From positions 1 to 64,000 of the forward strand of contig NAUB01000033.1 of the NCBI GenBank assembly GCA_003676145.1: 64,000 nucleotides of DNA, in the 5' to 3' direction. Positions 1 to 9,704 of this stretch are shown here, one piece after another; position 1 is the stretch's first letter, and the number at the start of each line of letters is the position of its first letter. A program made the translations under genes and the position numbers. This DNA comes from a gamma proteobacterium symbiont of Stewartia floridana (lineage in GTDB: Bacteria; Pseudomonadota; Gammaproteobacteria; Chromatiales; Chromatiaceae). Under the pieces are notes generated by a model, which worked only from the letters and a program-made list of their open reading frames with translations, was not told the DNA's origin and ran no database searches.

Positions 1-65
1 ATTCGCTCATGTAGAATGACTACACGACGCTCATTCTGCCTTGCTGGACACAAAAACAGATCCAG

Positions 66-98
66 CAGGGCGTATTGGATTAGTGTTAACAGGCCCTA
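66..98 (+). repeat. 33-base dispersed repeat, copy 1
   Basis: This 33-base stretch contains TTAGTGTTAACAGGCCCTA. It recurs at 30412-30444 with 31 of 33 positions identical by eye; the two differences lie near the 5' end. Both copies sit in spacers that also hold a 'TTTGCG'-type repeat. Its role is unknown. It may be part of a composite non-autonomous element. Confidence 0.8.
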
Positions 99-260
99 GA
101 TGCTCCGGCAAGCAGCAAAAAAACTTACAGCATTCTTTCTCTTCTTCAGCAGTGGTTAACCCACATCTGCAGATGACCTAGGCGAAACGTGCTCCGAGCC
201 TGCTCACTTACTCGAGGCTCATGGGCACAGGTTAATCTTTGTACTTTTCTAAATCCTGAA

Positions 261-291
261 ATTTGCGTTTATTCGCGTTCATTTGCGGACT
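261..291 (+). repeat. 31-base 'TTTGCG' repeat, copy 1
   Basis: A 31-base unit starts ATTTGCGTTTATTCGCG and ends CATTTGCGGACT. An identical copy lies at 9576-9606, and close variants at 46874-46904 (inverted) and 47004-47033. This copy starts 20 bases beyond the pdxA stop codon. Position at gene 3' ends and inverted pairing elsewhere resemble REP-type elements. Confidence 0.85.
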
Positions 292-310
292 AATGTCTTC
301 CTAAACAAAC

Positions 311-1309
311 TCAGCGATTCGCTTGATGTCGACTGCGGGCCATGCTGTCGGCAACCTTCACCGCATAGATCAGGCTGCCCAGGTCTGCCTGGTCGGTGCC
401 GGCCAGAGGCAGCGCGGTGCCATGATCCACCGAGGTTCGCACAATCGGCAGACCAAGGGTGATGTTCACCGCCTGGCCAAAACCCAGATGTTTGAGAACC
501 GGTAGACCCTGATCATGAAACATTGCCAGGACCGCATCGGCCTGCTGCAGATGGATCGGCGTAAACAGGGTATCGGCGGGCATCGGGCCGATCAGTTGCA
601 TACCCTGACTGTTGAGTTCCGCCAGCACCGGCTGGATGATCTCGATCTCTTCCCGGCCCAGATGACCCTGCTCTCCGGCATGGGGATTGAGACCACAGAC
701 CATGATTCGGGGCTGTTTCAGGCCGAAGCAGCTCTGCAGATCGTTATGCAGGATCGTGGCGACCTTACGTAAGCGATCCTTGGTGATCGCGTCGCTGACC
801 TCCCGCAACGGGAGATGGGTGGTTGCCAGGGCCACCCGGAGTTCCGGTGTTGCCAGCATCATTACCGGATGGGCATTGTCACACAGGTCCGAGAGATACT
901 CGGTATGGCCGGTAAAGGATAGCCCGGCATCGTTGATCACACCTTTGTGAACCGGACCGGTCACCATGCCGTTGAAGCGGCCTTCAAGACAGCCTTCGGT
1001 GGCCTGTTTGAGGGTTTCGACCACATAGGTGGCATTCGCCGGATTGAGTTTGCCGCAGTTGACTTCGTTGTGTAAGGCCACCGGCAGATAGCGTAGATGG
1101 CCGGGTGGTAGTGGGGTGGCCGGTCGGCTGGCATCAAACGGATGCATTTCCAACGGAATCCCCAGACGCTCAGCTCTGTGCTGCAAGAGCGTGGGATCCG
1201 CGATGACAACGATTTCAGTTTCCGGGTTGGGCCGCTGGGCCAGCATGACACAGATATCAGGGCCGATCCCGGCTGGTTCTCCAGGGGTAAGTGCAAGACG
1301 TGTTATCAA
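311..1309 (-). CDS. pdxA: 4-hydroxythreonine-4-phosphate dehydrogenase PdxA
   Basis: PdxA oxidises 4-phosphohydroxy-L-threonine to the aminoketone that PdxJ condenses into pyridoxine 5'-phosphate (DXP-dependent vitamin B6 pathway, cytoplasm). The 332-residue length matches the family. Visible signatures are the N-terminal [11 protein letters not shown], the FTGHTEYL substrate loop at about 132-139, and the three expected metal-ligand histidines: His165 in TTHLPL, His210 in NPHAGE and His265 in MFHDQG. The C-terminal [10 protein letters not shown] segment is also present. Its start overlaps the surA stop by 4 bases, so it is translated in the lptD-surA-pdxA operon. PLP made by this pathway would serve IlvA and GcvP in the same window. 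Confidence 0.97.
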   Translation of the reverse strand: MITRLALTPGEPAGIGPDICVMLAQRPNPETEIVVIADPTLLQHRAERLGIPLEMHPFDASRPATPLPPGHLRYLPVALHNEVNCGKLNPANATYVVETLKQATEGCLEGRFNGMVTGPVHKGVINDAGLSFTGHTEYLSDLCDNAHPVMMLATPELRVALATTHLPLREVSDAITKDRLRKVATILHNDLQSCFGLKQPRIMVCGLNPHAGEQGHLGREEIEIIQPVLAELNSQGMQLIGPMPADTLFTPIHLQQADAVLAMFHDQGLPVLKHLGFGQAVNITLGLPIVRTSVDHGTALPLAGTDQADLGSLIYAVKVADSMARSRHQANR

Positions 1310-2616
1310 GGGGGACTCAACTCTTCCAAAAGTACTTCAACATAAGCTTCGTCACGTAGGCGACGTAGCCACAACTCTATCGCTTCTTCCGATTTCTGTT
1401 TCTGAATTTCCTGCCGCGCCTTGTTCTTCAGCACCTCTTCGGTGCTGTCGTGCTGTCGGCGCTCCAGAGGCTGTACGATATGCCAGCCGAACTGGGTTTT
1501 AAAGGGCTGGCTGATCTCATCGATCGCCATCGCATTCATCTGCTCCTCAAACTGGGGCACCAGATCTCCCGGGCTGGTCCAGCCCAGGTCACCGCCCTTG
1601 ATGGCTGAGGCCTTGTCGTCGGAGTGCGATCTGGCGAGGGTCTCAAAGCCATCCCCATCGATGATGCGAGCACGCAGGGTTTCCAGACGCTGGCGAGCTT
1701 CATCGTCGGAGACGATCTCATTGGTGTTGATCAGAATATGGCGGGCATGGGTCTGGTTGATGATCATTTTCTGGCCGCCTTTCACCTCGGCCAGTTTGAC
1801 GATGTGGAAACCGGACGCATTGCGGATCGGACTACTGATGCTTCCCGCATCCATCTCATCGACCACGCTGGTAAACAGGCTGGGTATCCTCGAGGTCTCG
1901 ACCCAGCCCAGATCACCCCCCTCCAAGGCCTGACGACCATTCGAGTGGCGTATCGCCAGTTCACTGAAATCACCGCCATCAAGCAGTTCCTGATGGATAT
2001 CCGTTGCGCGTTTTTTTGCTGCCTGTACATCCTGGGGAGAGGCCCCTTCCGGTGTTGCGATCAGTATATGCAACAGCCGTACGGCAGTTCTCTGGCGGCT
2101 GGAGCCTATCTCCCGGGCAAGAAAATTCTTGATATCCTGTTCGGTGATGACGATCCGGTTGATCACCTCTTTCTGTTTCAGCCGGTTTATCAGGATGTCC
2201 TCCCGCAACTGTTCCCGGAACAGGGGGAAACTGATGCCGTCCATTTCCAGCGTCTCGCGAAGTTGCAGCAGGGTGATGTTGTTGGTTTCGGCAATATTGG
2301 CGATTGCCTTGGTGACCGTGGCGTCATCCACGCTCAATCCCAGACGGTTGGCTGCCTGAAGTTGCAACCGTTTGGCGATCATACGCTCCAGGATCTGCTC
2401 CTGAATGATCTCCATTGGCGGCAGGTTCTTCCGCGTCTGCGACATCTGGGCCAGCATTTCCCGGGTTTTGTTGTCGAGTTCGCTTTTCGCAATGATGTCA
2501 TCATTGACGATTGCCACGATGTAGTCGAGCTCTTTCACCGCCGCCGGTGACAGGGTGCTTGAGAGCAGCAGGCAGAGCAGCAGAAACAGTGAGATGAATG
2601 AGGATCGCTCAGACAT
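1306..2616 (-). CDS. surA: Periplasmic chaperone / peptidyl-prolyl isomerase SurA
   Basis: SurA escorts unfolded outer-membrane proteins across the periplasm to the BAM complex. LptD, encoded just upstream, is a classic client. The 436-residue protein has an N-terminal signal segment (about 1-26), a SurA N domain starting at [18 protein letters not shown], and two parvulin (PpiC) domains at roughly 178-282 and 290-388. Both parvulin domains contain a GGDLGW motif and a conserved FGWHIV or SGFHIV strand. A charged C-terminal helix follows, as in E. coli SurA. It lies 2 bases after lptD and overlaps pdxA by 4 bases, so an operon is very likely. Confidence 0.97.
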   Translation of the reverse strand: MSERSSFISLFLLLCLLLSSTLSPAAVKELDYIVAIVNDDIIAKSELDNKTREMLAQMSQTRKNLPPMEIIQEQILERMIAKRLQLQAANRLGLSVDDATVTKAIANIAETNNITLLQLRETLEMDGISFPLFREQLREDILINRLKQKEVINRIVITEQDIKNFLAREIGSSRQRTAVRLLHILIATPEGASPQDVQAAKKRATDIHQELLDGGDFSELAIRHSNGRQALEGGDLGWVETSRIPSLFTSVVDEMDAGSISSPIRNASGFHIVKLAEVKGGQKMIINQTHARHILINTNEIVSDDEARQRLETLRARIIDGDGFETLARSHSDDKASAIKGGDLGWTSPGDLVPQFEEQMNAMAIDEISQPFKTQFGWHIVQPLERRQHDSTEEVLKNKARQEIQKQKSEEAIELWLRRLRDEAYVEVLLEELSPP

Positions 2617-2618
2617 GA

Positions 2619-4910
2619 CTATCGCTCAGGCCGGTAACCATAGATGGACTGCTCCAGTTCCCGGTCAGCCTGCTGACCCAGTGAACCGAGACCCCGCAAC
2701 TCAAGTTGCAGCATAAATCGCGACTCCTCATCTTCATCTTTATCCTCATTGGCCACATAGCGCTGGTAAAAGGTTCTGAGTTTCCAGCAGCAGCGGCCAC
2801 CATACTCGAAACCCACTATTCTATTCATATTCCTGTCATAAAGGTATGAGTGCTTCCATTTTCCGAACACACTGAGTTGCCGGCCAAAGGGCCAGAAGGC
2901 AGAAACATCCAGATCCTCGATCGAATTCCGCTTGTAATTGTAATCGACATTGAACAGCTGACGGGCTGCCGTACGGTAGCGCAGGGTGAAGCGCCCCTTG
3001 TCGATATTATCCTCTTCCAGGTGAGGGTTTCTGCGCAGGCTCAGACTGGTCTGCCAGGCTGAGCCGAAGCGGGCTGCCAATTCTGCCACAACCGCGGATG
3101 ACGGGTCTTCCTCTGTTGAACCGGTCAGCTGTACCTGCCGGTCTTCGGCATAGTAGATCTGACCGATACTGGCGCGTAATCGTTCCAGTCCGTTATCGGC
3201 CTGGAACCAGCGGGTGGTCAGGCCGAAGGCGAGTTGATTGGCGTCACCGAACCGGTCACTGCCGGTAAAGCGGTTCTCTTTGAACAGATTGGAGAACTTC
3301 AGGTCCAGGTCGGCTGTGTCGAAATCCGGAATATCCGATTGATCGTCATACTCGGCATACAGATAGTAGAGCCTCGGTTCCAGCGTCTGATAGGCGTTGC
3401 GTCCGAACCAGGATGTCTCGCGTTCGAATACCAGCCCGCTGTCGAGACTGAAGGCCGGTACGAAATAGTCCGGTTTGCTCTGCTCGGCTGAGTCGTCCAG
3501 GTCGAGCTCATAAGCGGCATAGTTGAGGCTCAGGTTGGGTGTCAGATGGCCCCAGCTACGGCGCATTGGCAGGCTGATGCTGGGGCGTAGGATCAATCGT
3601 TCACCGTTGCTCAGCGTGTCGTGCTTGAAGTGGGTGTATTCACCGCGAAAACCAAGGTTGAAGCCAAAAGGGTTGTCATAACTACGGTAGCTGGTATGCA
3701 GTTGTGGCAGCCGGCGATAGGGGCGATTGCTTTGACTCAGGGTCTCATCGATGGTCTGAAAACTCTGTACTCTGCCGAGCAACTGCCAGTTGCCCAGACG
3801 GTAGCGGATCTCGCCGACCCGTTCCAGATTACGGGTACTGGTGATCGCCAGGCCGGTGCCAAAGTCACCCAGATAGTCGCTATCGCTCACCGCATCGGTT
3901 TCGATACGGGTGGTCATACCCTTGATCGGTCGACTCACATGGTAGAAGCGTAAGGCGCGTCGCTCTTCTCCGTGGTCCGGACTCTCAACCTGGTCATTGG
4001 GCAGCAACTCACCACTGATCTCTGCCCGTTGCCGGCTACCCAGATAGCGAAACTCGGCACCCATCATGAGACCCCGTTTACTCATCCAGCGAGGGGTCAG
4101 GGTGGCATCGTAGTTGGGTGACAGATTGAAATAATAGGGAGTGGAGAGCTCGCTGCCCCGTCGGTTGGAAGAGCCTGCCGAAGGGATCAGAAAACCGGTT
4201 TTTCTGCGCTCATCCACGGGAAAGGTGAAGTAGGGCATGTAGAGTATCGGTACGCTGCCGAGCCTTAGCCTGGCATGTGTGGCGCTGCCCCAGCCCTCCT
4301 GCATATCGATCTCCAGGTCTGCAGCGGCAAGACTCCAGTCGTTTTTACCGGGGGGGCAGGTGGTATAGGTAACACCCTGATAGCTTGACTGCTGGTTGTT
4401 GATCAGTTCGACTCTGTTTGCCGCCCCCCGGGCATTGACGTCAGTCATTCGAAACTCGACCTGATCGAGCCAACCACGCTGGTTGTCCAGCTCCAGATAT
4501 CCCTGCTCGGCGCTGATGCGAAGTCCGGGCTGTTGCACAAACAGGTTGCCGAACAGCTCTGCAGCGCGACGTGCCTCGAAATAGGTCAATCGGTCAGCTT
4601 CCGCATAGCCATCGAGCCGCCATAGTTTTACCGCGCCACTCAACTCGGTTTGCGCCGAATTCTGATCGTGGCTGATCTGGTCGGCGGTCAGTTGTATCGG
4701 CTGCTCTGGGACCGGTCTTTGCGGTACAGCATCATCCTGCTGTGTTACCTGGACCGAGCAAGCATGCCAGCTTATCCCTTGGTCCAGTCTGGAGGAATCA
4801 GCGGCGTTGACGACAAAAGGCCAGAGCAGCGACAGGCTGAACCAGCAGGCCATCTTAAAGGCTTCGCCTGGCCCTCTGTCTGGTTTGCAATCGTATCTGC
4901 CGGTGGACAT
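2619..4910 (-). CDS. lptD: LPS-assembly outer membrane protein LptD
   Basis: LptD is the outer-membrane beta-barrel that, with the LptE lipoprotein, inserts LPS into the outer leaflet. The protein has an N-terminal OstA/LptA-like beta-jellyroll (around PIQLTADQISHDQNSAQTEL) and then a long barrel with many aromatic-rich strands. Motifs such as PYFTFPVDERRKTGFL match the family. Four cysteines flank the usual two LptD disulfide regions: one near the mature N terminus, one in TTCPPG, and two in GGRCCW. The reading frame is open up to 5045, but that would put 45 extra unconserved residues before this Met. A second candidate Met at 4853 starts directly at the hydrophobic signal segment. Neither has a clear ribosome site, so the start is uncertain. 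First gene of the lptD-surA-pdxA operon. Confidence 0.93.
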   Translation of the reverse strand: MSTGRYDCKPDRGPGEAFKMACWFSLSLLWPFVVNAADSSRLDQGISWHACSVQVTQQDDAVPQRPVPEQPIQLTADQISHDQNSAQTELSGAVKLWRLDGYAEADRLTYFEARRAAELFGNLFVQQPGLRISAEQGYLELDNQRGWLDQVEFRMTDVNARGAANRVELINNQQSSYQGVTYTTCPPGKNDWSLAAADLEIDMQEGWGSATHARLRLGSVPILYMPYFTFPVDERRKTGFLIPSAGSSNRRGSELSTPYYFNLSPNYDATLTPRWMSKRGLMMGAEFRYLGSRQRAEISGELLPNDQVESPDHGEERRALRFYHVSRPIKGMTTRIETDAVSDSDYLGDFGTGLAITSTRNLERVGEIRYRLGNWQLLGRVQSFQTIDETLSQSNRPYRRLPQLHTSYRSYDNPFGFNLGFRGEYTHFKHDTLSNGERLILRPSISLPMRRSWGHLTPNLSLNYAAYELDLDDSAEQSKPDYFVPAFSLDSGLVFERETSWFGRNAYQTLEPRLYYLYAEYDDQSDIPDFDTADLDLKFSNLFKENRFTGSDRFGDANQLAFGLTTRWFQADNGLERLRASIGQIYYAEDRQVQLTGSTEEDPSSAVVAELAARFGSAWQTSLSLRRNPHLEEDNIDKGRFTLRYRTAARQLFNVDYNYKRNSIEDLDVSAFWPFGRQLSVFGKWKHSYLYDRNMNRIVGFEYGGRCCWKLRTFYQRYVANEDKDEDEESRFMLQLELRGLGSLGQQADRELEQSIYGYRPER

Positions 4911-5240
4911 TATTGAGGGGGTATCTGCCTGATGCAGTGGCTGCCTGGGGAACCTTTGTTGGTGCGGTGTTTCATACTGTTTGACGATTATGGCGTGGCC
5001 TGTTGCACTATGCTCTCGGTTTGCACTGTGGGGTAAATAGGGCAAACCGTTACGACTCGCAAGTGGTATTGGACCTGACCCTGTGGATTCAGGTTAAAGC
5101 CTGCCGGTGATTGCAAATCTGATTTTTGTGACAACCGCGCCGGTCGACAGGTTCGCGATTGATAAATCATCACGCAGGCCGGGATAAATTCGCATAGAAT
5201 CTGCCGGACATCAAATTCTTCGCACCATTGAGGATTGAGC

Positions 5241-6422
5241 TTGACCACTGTTACCCGCCGTTTTCTGCTGAGCTTGGCGATTCTGATTGTCACCGTATTG
5301 ACCATACTGCTTCTGATCGCCACTCGGCCAGAGGCCAATATGGAGATCAAAGAGCCTGTGGTTACCCGGGTGGAAGTGACCCGTGTGGCGCAGCGTGATG
5401 TGCTGCCGGAAGTGACCTATACCGGGCTGCTGCGTCCCCGTCAGACCGCTTCGTTGAGATTTGAGGTCTCCGGCGAATTGCTACAGCGCCATGTGGAGCC
5501 AGGGCAGCAGGTCGAGGCGGAGAGTCTGTTAATGCAGCTGGAGGATGCGGACTATCAGGATGCCTTGACTGAAGCCGCCTCACAGCTGAGTGAGACCCAG
5601 GCCACTCTGCAGCGCGATCAGAAGCTGCTCGATCTGGCCAGGGAGAACCGACGTCTGGCTGAGCGGGAGTATGAGCGACTGGAGAAACTCGGTAAGGGTT
5701 CCCTGGCCTCGGTTTCAACCCTGGAGAGCTCGCGTCAGCAGCTGATCAATCTGCAGGCTGAAGAGGCTCGACTGGCATTCAGCCTGCAAAGTAACAGAGC
5801 GCGCATTGAGCGACAGCGTGCCGCGCACAGCCGTGCACAGCGGAATCTTGATCGCACCCGTCTGCTGGCCCCCTTCAATGGTCGGGTCAACCGGGTGATG
5901 GCCGAAGCCGGTGACTATGTGAGTGCCAATACTCTGGTGCTGGAACTGATCGATAGCCGCAACCTGGAGCTTCGGGTGGCGGTCAATGGCGATGTGGTGG
6001 CGGCACTGGAATTGGGACAACAACTGGCTGTGGAGGTCGATGAGCAGCAGGTAAGCGGAAAGCTGATCGCCCTGCAATATGACCCGGACAGTCAGACCCA
6101 TACCCATCCTTTACGCATTCAGGTAGAAAACCGGGGCCTGATTCCGGGGCAGCTTGGGCAGGTCAAACTGCCGTTGAGAGAGCGGAAGGCGGCCTTGGTT
6201 GTACCCGCTTCAGCTCTGTTGCGAGAAGAGGGTAAACACTATGTGTTTCTGATCAGGGACAACCATCTGGTACGCCAGGAGATTATCCCCGGACTGCGCT
6301 ATGGAGACCTGCAGATCGTGCAACATGGGCTGCAGCCGAATCAGCAACTGGTGGCGCGTGACGTGGACGTGTTGAGTGAGGGTAATGAGGTACAGATAGA
6401 GGATCTCAGACCGGATGATTGA
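5241..6422 (+). CDS. RND efflux periplasmic adaptor (HlyD/MFP family)
   Basis: This is the membrane-fusion subunit of a tripartite efflux pump. It links the inner-membrane RND transporter encoded next to an outer-membrane TolC-type channel. Residues about 8-28 form one membrane anchor (LLSLAILIVTVLTILLLIA). A lipoyl-like half follows (TASLRFEVSGELL), then a long alpha-helical hairpin rich in Glu/Arg (about 100-200), the second lipoyl half (LLAPFNGRVNRVMAEAGDYV), a beta-barrel domain and a membrane-proximal domain. The TTG at 5241 is chosen because GAGGA lies 6 bases upstream; an in-frame TTG at 5235 would overlap that site. It is divergent from lptD and overlaps the pump gene by 8 bases. Substrate unknown. 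Confidence 0.88.
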   Translation: MTTVTRRFLLSLAILIVTVLTILLLIATRPEANMEIKEPVVTRVEVTRVAQRDVLPEVTYTGLLRPRQTASLRFEVSGELLQRHVEPGQQVEAESLLMQLEDADYQDALTEAASQLSETQATLQRDQKLLDLARENRRLAEREYERLEKLGKGSLASVSTLESSRQQLINLQAEEARLAFSLQSNRARIERQRAAHSRAQRNLDRTRLLAPFNGRVNRVMAEAGDYVSANTLVLELIDSRNLELRVAVNGDVVAALELGQQLAVEVDEQQVSGKLIALQYDPDSQTHTHPLRIQVENRGLIPGQLGQVKLPLRERKAALVVPASALLREEGKHYVFLIRDNHLVRQEIIPGLRYGDLQIVQHGLQPNQQLVARDVDVLSEGNEVQIEDLRPDD

Positions 6423-9400
6423 TTTCTCCATTCGCAATCCGTTGATCGTCAATCTGTTGCTGGTGATCATCCTGATGGCCGGGCTGGTCTCCTGGTATGC
6501 CATGCCACAGGAGATGTTTCCCGTGGTGGAGCAGGACAAGGTGAGTATCAAGACCATCTTCGAGGGAGCGTCCCCGGAAGAGGTGGAGCGACAGATTACC
6601 CTGCCGATCGAACAGGAGCTGGATGGACTGGCCGATATCGATGTGATCAGCTCCACCAGCAATGAGAGTCTCTCCAACATTCTGATCGAATTGAAAAGCG
6701 GTTCGGATGTGGACAACTTCATGCGCAAAGTGCGCACCGCACTCGACCAGGTTGATGATCTGCCTTCCGAGGCGGAAGAGCCGGAACTGGCCAGGCTCGA
6801 AACCCGCTTTCCGGTCATCTCGGTCAGTCTCTATGGTGAGATATCCCGGGGTGAACTCTATCTGCTGGCTGAGCAGATCAAGGATGAGTTGATACAGATA
6901 CCCGGTACCGCCTCGGTCGGGGTGGCCGGTGACCGGGAGTGGGAGATCTGGGTCGTGGTCGATCCACAGGTGCTGGCTGCCCGGGGTGTCTCCCTGAATC
7001 TGATCTCCAAGGCACTGCGCAACAATCTGCGGGACCTTCCCGGTGGTACCCTGAAGTCCAGTGGTGGGGATATCCGCTTGCGTGGTATGGGAGTGCCTCC
7101 CGATCCGCAACAGATGGCCGCGATTGTGCTACGTCACAATGAAATGGGTGGGCAGCTGCGATTGGGAGATCTCGCTCAGGTTCAGCTGCGTCATGAGGAG
7201 GCGCAGACCCTGGGGCGCTTCAATGGCAAAGCCTCTGTCAATCTGACACTCAACAAAACCAGTCAGGCGAGTACCATCGAAGTGGCCAAGCTGGTAAGGG
7301 CCTATGTGGCAGAGCGCCAGCAGTCTCTGCCAGTGGGTGTGAAGCTGGGGCTGTTCAGTGATCTCTCTGTCTACGTCAAGAACCGTCTTGAGACAGTGAA
7401 GTCATCCGGTATCGTCGGTCTGGCTCTGGTCCTGCTGGCACTCTATCTGATGCTCAACTTTCGGGTGGCGTTCATCACCGCACTGGGTATTCCGGTCTCA
7501 TTCCTGGTGGCTGTCATCGCCCTCTACATGCTGGGATACAGCATCAACATGGTCTCCCTGTTTGCCTTTCTGATTGCTCTGGGATTGATCGTGGATGATG
7601 CGATCATCGTCAGCGAAAATGTCTATCGTCATCTGGAGTCGGGTGAATCGCCCACCTATGCGGCAACCCAGGGAACCCGTGAGGTCTACTGGCCAGTGGT
7701 TGCCTCCACCTCGACCACCATTGCCGCATTCATGCCGATGTTCGCGATTGGTGGCACCATGGGAGCCTTCATTTCGGTGATTCCGGTGGTGGTCACTTCA
7801 TCACTGATGGGATCACTGCTGGAGGCGTTCGGTGTTCTGCCGTCCCATGCGAAAGAGTTTTTACGCAGAACGAAATCCCGTAAAAAGGGCCGGATCGATT
7901 GGTCGGCACTGAACCGGCGCTATACCCAGCTGCTGCGCAAGTGTCTCGACTACCGCTACCCGGTTGCCATGTTGAGTGTGGGTGTGTTGGCGATTACCGT
8001 TACCTTCGCCGCCACCAGGGTGCCGTTTCTGCTGTTCGGTCATGTGGATGTGGGTCAGTTCTTCATCAATATCGAGGCGCCGAGCACATACAGTATCGAT
8101 GAGGCGTCACGTCTGGCTGACAAGCTGGAAGAGACGTTGATGCAGACCATAGGAGACGATGAACTGGAGACCCTGCTGACCAATGTGGGGGTGATGTTCA
8201 TCGACTTTCATCGGATGCGCATGGGGAGTCGCTACATTCAGCTGATCGTGGATCTGAAAAAGCAGAAGCCGCAGGGTTTCATCGAGCGATGGATCTCTCC
8301 GGTAGTCAGTCTGCAATTTAGCAGGGAAGGGAGTCGGGAACGAAGCTCTGCGGAAGTAATCGATGCGGTGCGTCAGGCGCTGCAACAGATCCCTGGCATA
8401 CAGCGGATGTCGATACTGCGCGCCCAGGGTGGGCCGGCAGGTGCCGATCTGGAGGTTGGTATCCTGGGTGAGTCTGTCGCCCAGATCAGTCGAAGTGCAG
8501 AGTCGATTCGCAGTTTTGTTCAGCGCTTACCGGGTATTTCGGATGCCCGCCAGGATATGGATCCGGGCAAGCTTGAATATCGTTATGAACTGAACGAGCG
8601 GGGGCGCCGCTTGGGGCTGACTCAAACCCAGTTGGCAGATGCGGTGCGAACCGGTTTTCTCGGGCTCAAACTCTCCTATGTGAGCTGGCAGGATAAGCGG
8701 ATTCCGGTTCGTCTGATCTATGATGACGAATTGCGTCAAGATGCCGGTGCCTTGTCACGTCTGCCGATTACCCTGGACGATGGGCGCACGGTCTATCTTG
8801 GCGATGTGGCAGACATTCAGGAAGCCAGGGGCTTCAATACCATCAATCGACGTAATCTGAGTCGATTGGCGACAGTGACCGCTGAAGTGGATGCCAAGAT
8901 CACCACGCCGAATCAGGTGATCGAGCAGATCAAGAGTGAGTTCTCAACGCTACCTGAGGGGGAGCGCATGATCTTTCTCGGGGAGAAGAAACAGGCCCAG
9001 GAGTCGTTGGCGGGGATGAAGCGGGCCGGGATTATCGCCCTGGCGGTGATCTTTTTTATCCTGGCGGCCTTGTTCAAGTCACTGCTCGATCCATTGGTGG
9101 TGATGTTTGCCATACCCTTCGGTGCAATCGGCGTCATCTTCGGGCACTGGTTGTTCGACTTCAATCTGCAGTTCTTATCCTTGATCGGCTTTCTTGCGTT
9201 GACCGGTATCGTGGTTAATGATTCGTTGATTCTGATCGATTTCGCCAAGCGCCTCAGACGTGAAGGCTGGGAAAGAAAAGAGGCGATGGTGGAGGCGGGC
9301 AGGGTTCGCATAAGACCCATATTGCTGACCACCGCAACCACCTTCCTGGGTATCTCTCCGTTGATCTTTTTCGCCACTGGTCAGACTGCGTTTCTCTCGC

Positions 9401-9555
9401 CGATGGCGGTCAGTCTGGGTTTCGGTCTGGTCTTTGCGACCGTGCTGATCCTGCTGGCGCTTCCCTGTTTCTATCTGATCGCAGACGATCTGCGCAACCG
9501 GGTTTCAAGAAACAAGAGTCAGGTCGAGCCGGAATACGCTACTGAGAAACCCTGA
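6415..9555 (+). CDS. RND family efflux transporter permease (AcrB/HAE1-like)
   Basis: This is an inner-membrane proton-driven pump of the RND superfamily with 1046 residues, typical for HAE-type pumps. It has a duplicated layout: TM1 (NPLIVNLLLVIILMAGLVSWY), a large periplasmic loop, TM2-6 with the proton-relay motif GLIVDDAIIVSENV in TM4, a second loop, and TM8-12 near the C terminus (LTGIVVNDSLILIDF). It overlaps the adaptor gene by 8 bases, so the two are co-translated. No outer-membrane channel is encoded nearby; a shared TolC is likely. Divergence from common AcrB sequences means the substrate cannot be named. A 31-base repeat follows 20 bases after the stop. Confidence 0.92.
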   Translation: MIDFSIRNPLIVNLLLVIILMAGLVSWYAMPQEMFPVVEQDKVSIKTIFEGASPEEVERQITLPIEQELDGLADIDVISSTSNESLSNILIELKSGSDVDNFMRKVRTALDQVDDLPSEAEEPELARLETRFPVISVSLYGEISRGELYLLAEQIKDELIQIPGTASVGVAGDREWEIWVVVDPQVLAARGVSLNLISKALRNNLRDLPGGTLKSSGGDIRLRGMGVPPDPQQMAAIVLRHNEMGGQLRLGDLAQVQLRHEEAQTLGRFNGKASVNLTLNKTSQASTIEVAKLVRAYVAERQQSLPVGVKLGLFSDLSVYVKNRLETVKSSGIVGLALVLLALYLMLNFRVAFITALGIPVSFLVAVIALYMLGYSINMVSLFAFLIALGLIVDDAIIVSENVYRHLESGESPTYAATQGTREVYWPVVASTSTTIAAFMPMFAIGGTMGAFISVIPVVVTSSLMGSLLEAFGVLPSHAKEFLRRTKSRKKGRIDWSALNRRYTQLLRKCLDYRYPVAMLSVGVLAITVTFAATRVPFLLFGHVDVGQFFINIEAPSTYSIDEASRLADKLEETLMQTIGDDELETLLTNVGVMFIDFHRMRMGSRYIQLIVDLKKQKPQGFIERWISPVVSLQFSREGSRERSSAEVIDAVRQALQQIPGIQRMSILRAQGGPAGADLEVGILGESVAQISRSAESIRSFVQRLPGISDARQDMDPGKLEYRYELNERGRRLGLTQTQLADAVRTGFLGLKLSYVSWQDKRIPVRLIYDDELRQDAGALSRLPITLDDGRTVYLGDVADIQEARGFNTINRRNLSRLATVTAEVDAKITTPNQVIEQIKSEFSTLPEGERMIFLGEKKQAQESLAGMKRAGIIALAVIFFILAALFKSLLDPLVVMFAIPFGAIGVIFGHWLFDFNLQFLSLIGFLALTGIVVNDSLILIDFAKRLRREGWERKEAMVEAGRVRIRPILLTTATTFLGISPLIFFATGQTAFLSPMAVSLGFGLVFATVLILLALPCFYLIADDLRNRVSRNKSQVEPEYATEKP

Positions 9556-9575
9556 CCTGGCCAGCACACAACACC

Positions 9576-9606
9576 ATTTGCGTTTATTCGCGTTCATTTG
9601 CGGACT
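9576..9606 (+). repeat. 31-base 'TTTGCG' repeat, copy 2
   Basis: Identical over all 31 positions to 261-291. It lies 20 bases beyond the RND pump stop codon and about 100 bases before the AmgK-like gene. No partner inverted copy is seen beside it. It resembles a REP singlet at a transcription-unit end. Confidence 0.85.
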
Positions 9607-9704
9607 GATTATCTGTCCTGTTTACAGCAACAGGTGACGAGCCGTTACCGATTCTGTACATTCCTGCAAATCTGATTTTTCAGGCAGCAGCATTTGGAGC
9701 CTTC

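Larger units (their letters stand above)
1..310. other. Gene-free stretch downstream of pdxA, repeat-bearing
   Basis: No convincing coding region is seen. The left edge holds small palindromes: TGTAG/CTACA at 10-24, and AGAATGA at 13-19 pairing with TCATTCT at 31-37. GCTGGA/TCCAGC arms lie near 44-67. One copy of a 33-base dispersed repeat is at 66-98, and one copy of a 31-base 'TTTGCG' repeat is at 261-291, just past the pdxA stop. rsmA, which follows pdxA in many gammaproteobacteria, is not here. The stretch looks like a repeat-filled spacer at the end of the lptD-surA-pdxA unit. Confidence 0.6.

Noticed and set aside
1624-2550. Long open frame on the plus strand opposite surA
   Set aside because: It is the mirror of a clear SurA reading frame; the product has no family pattern and no ribosome site.
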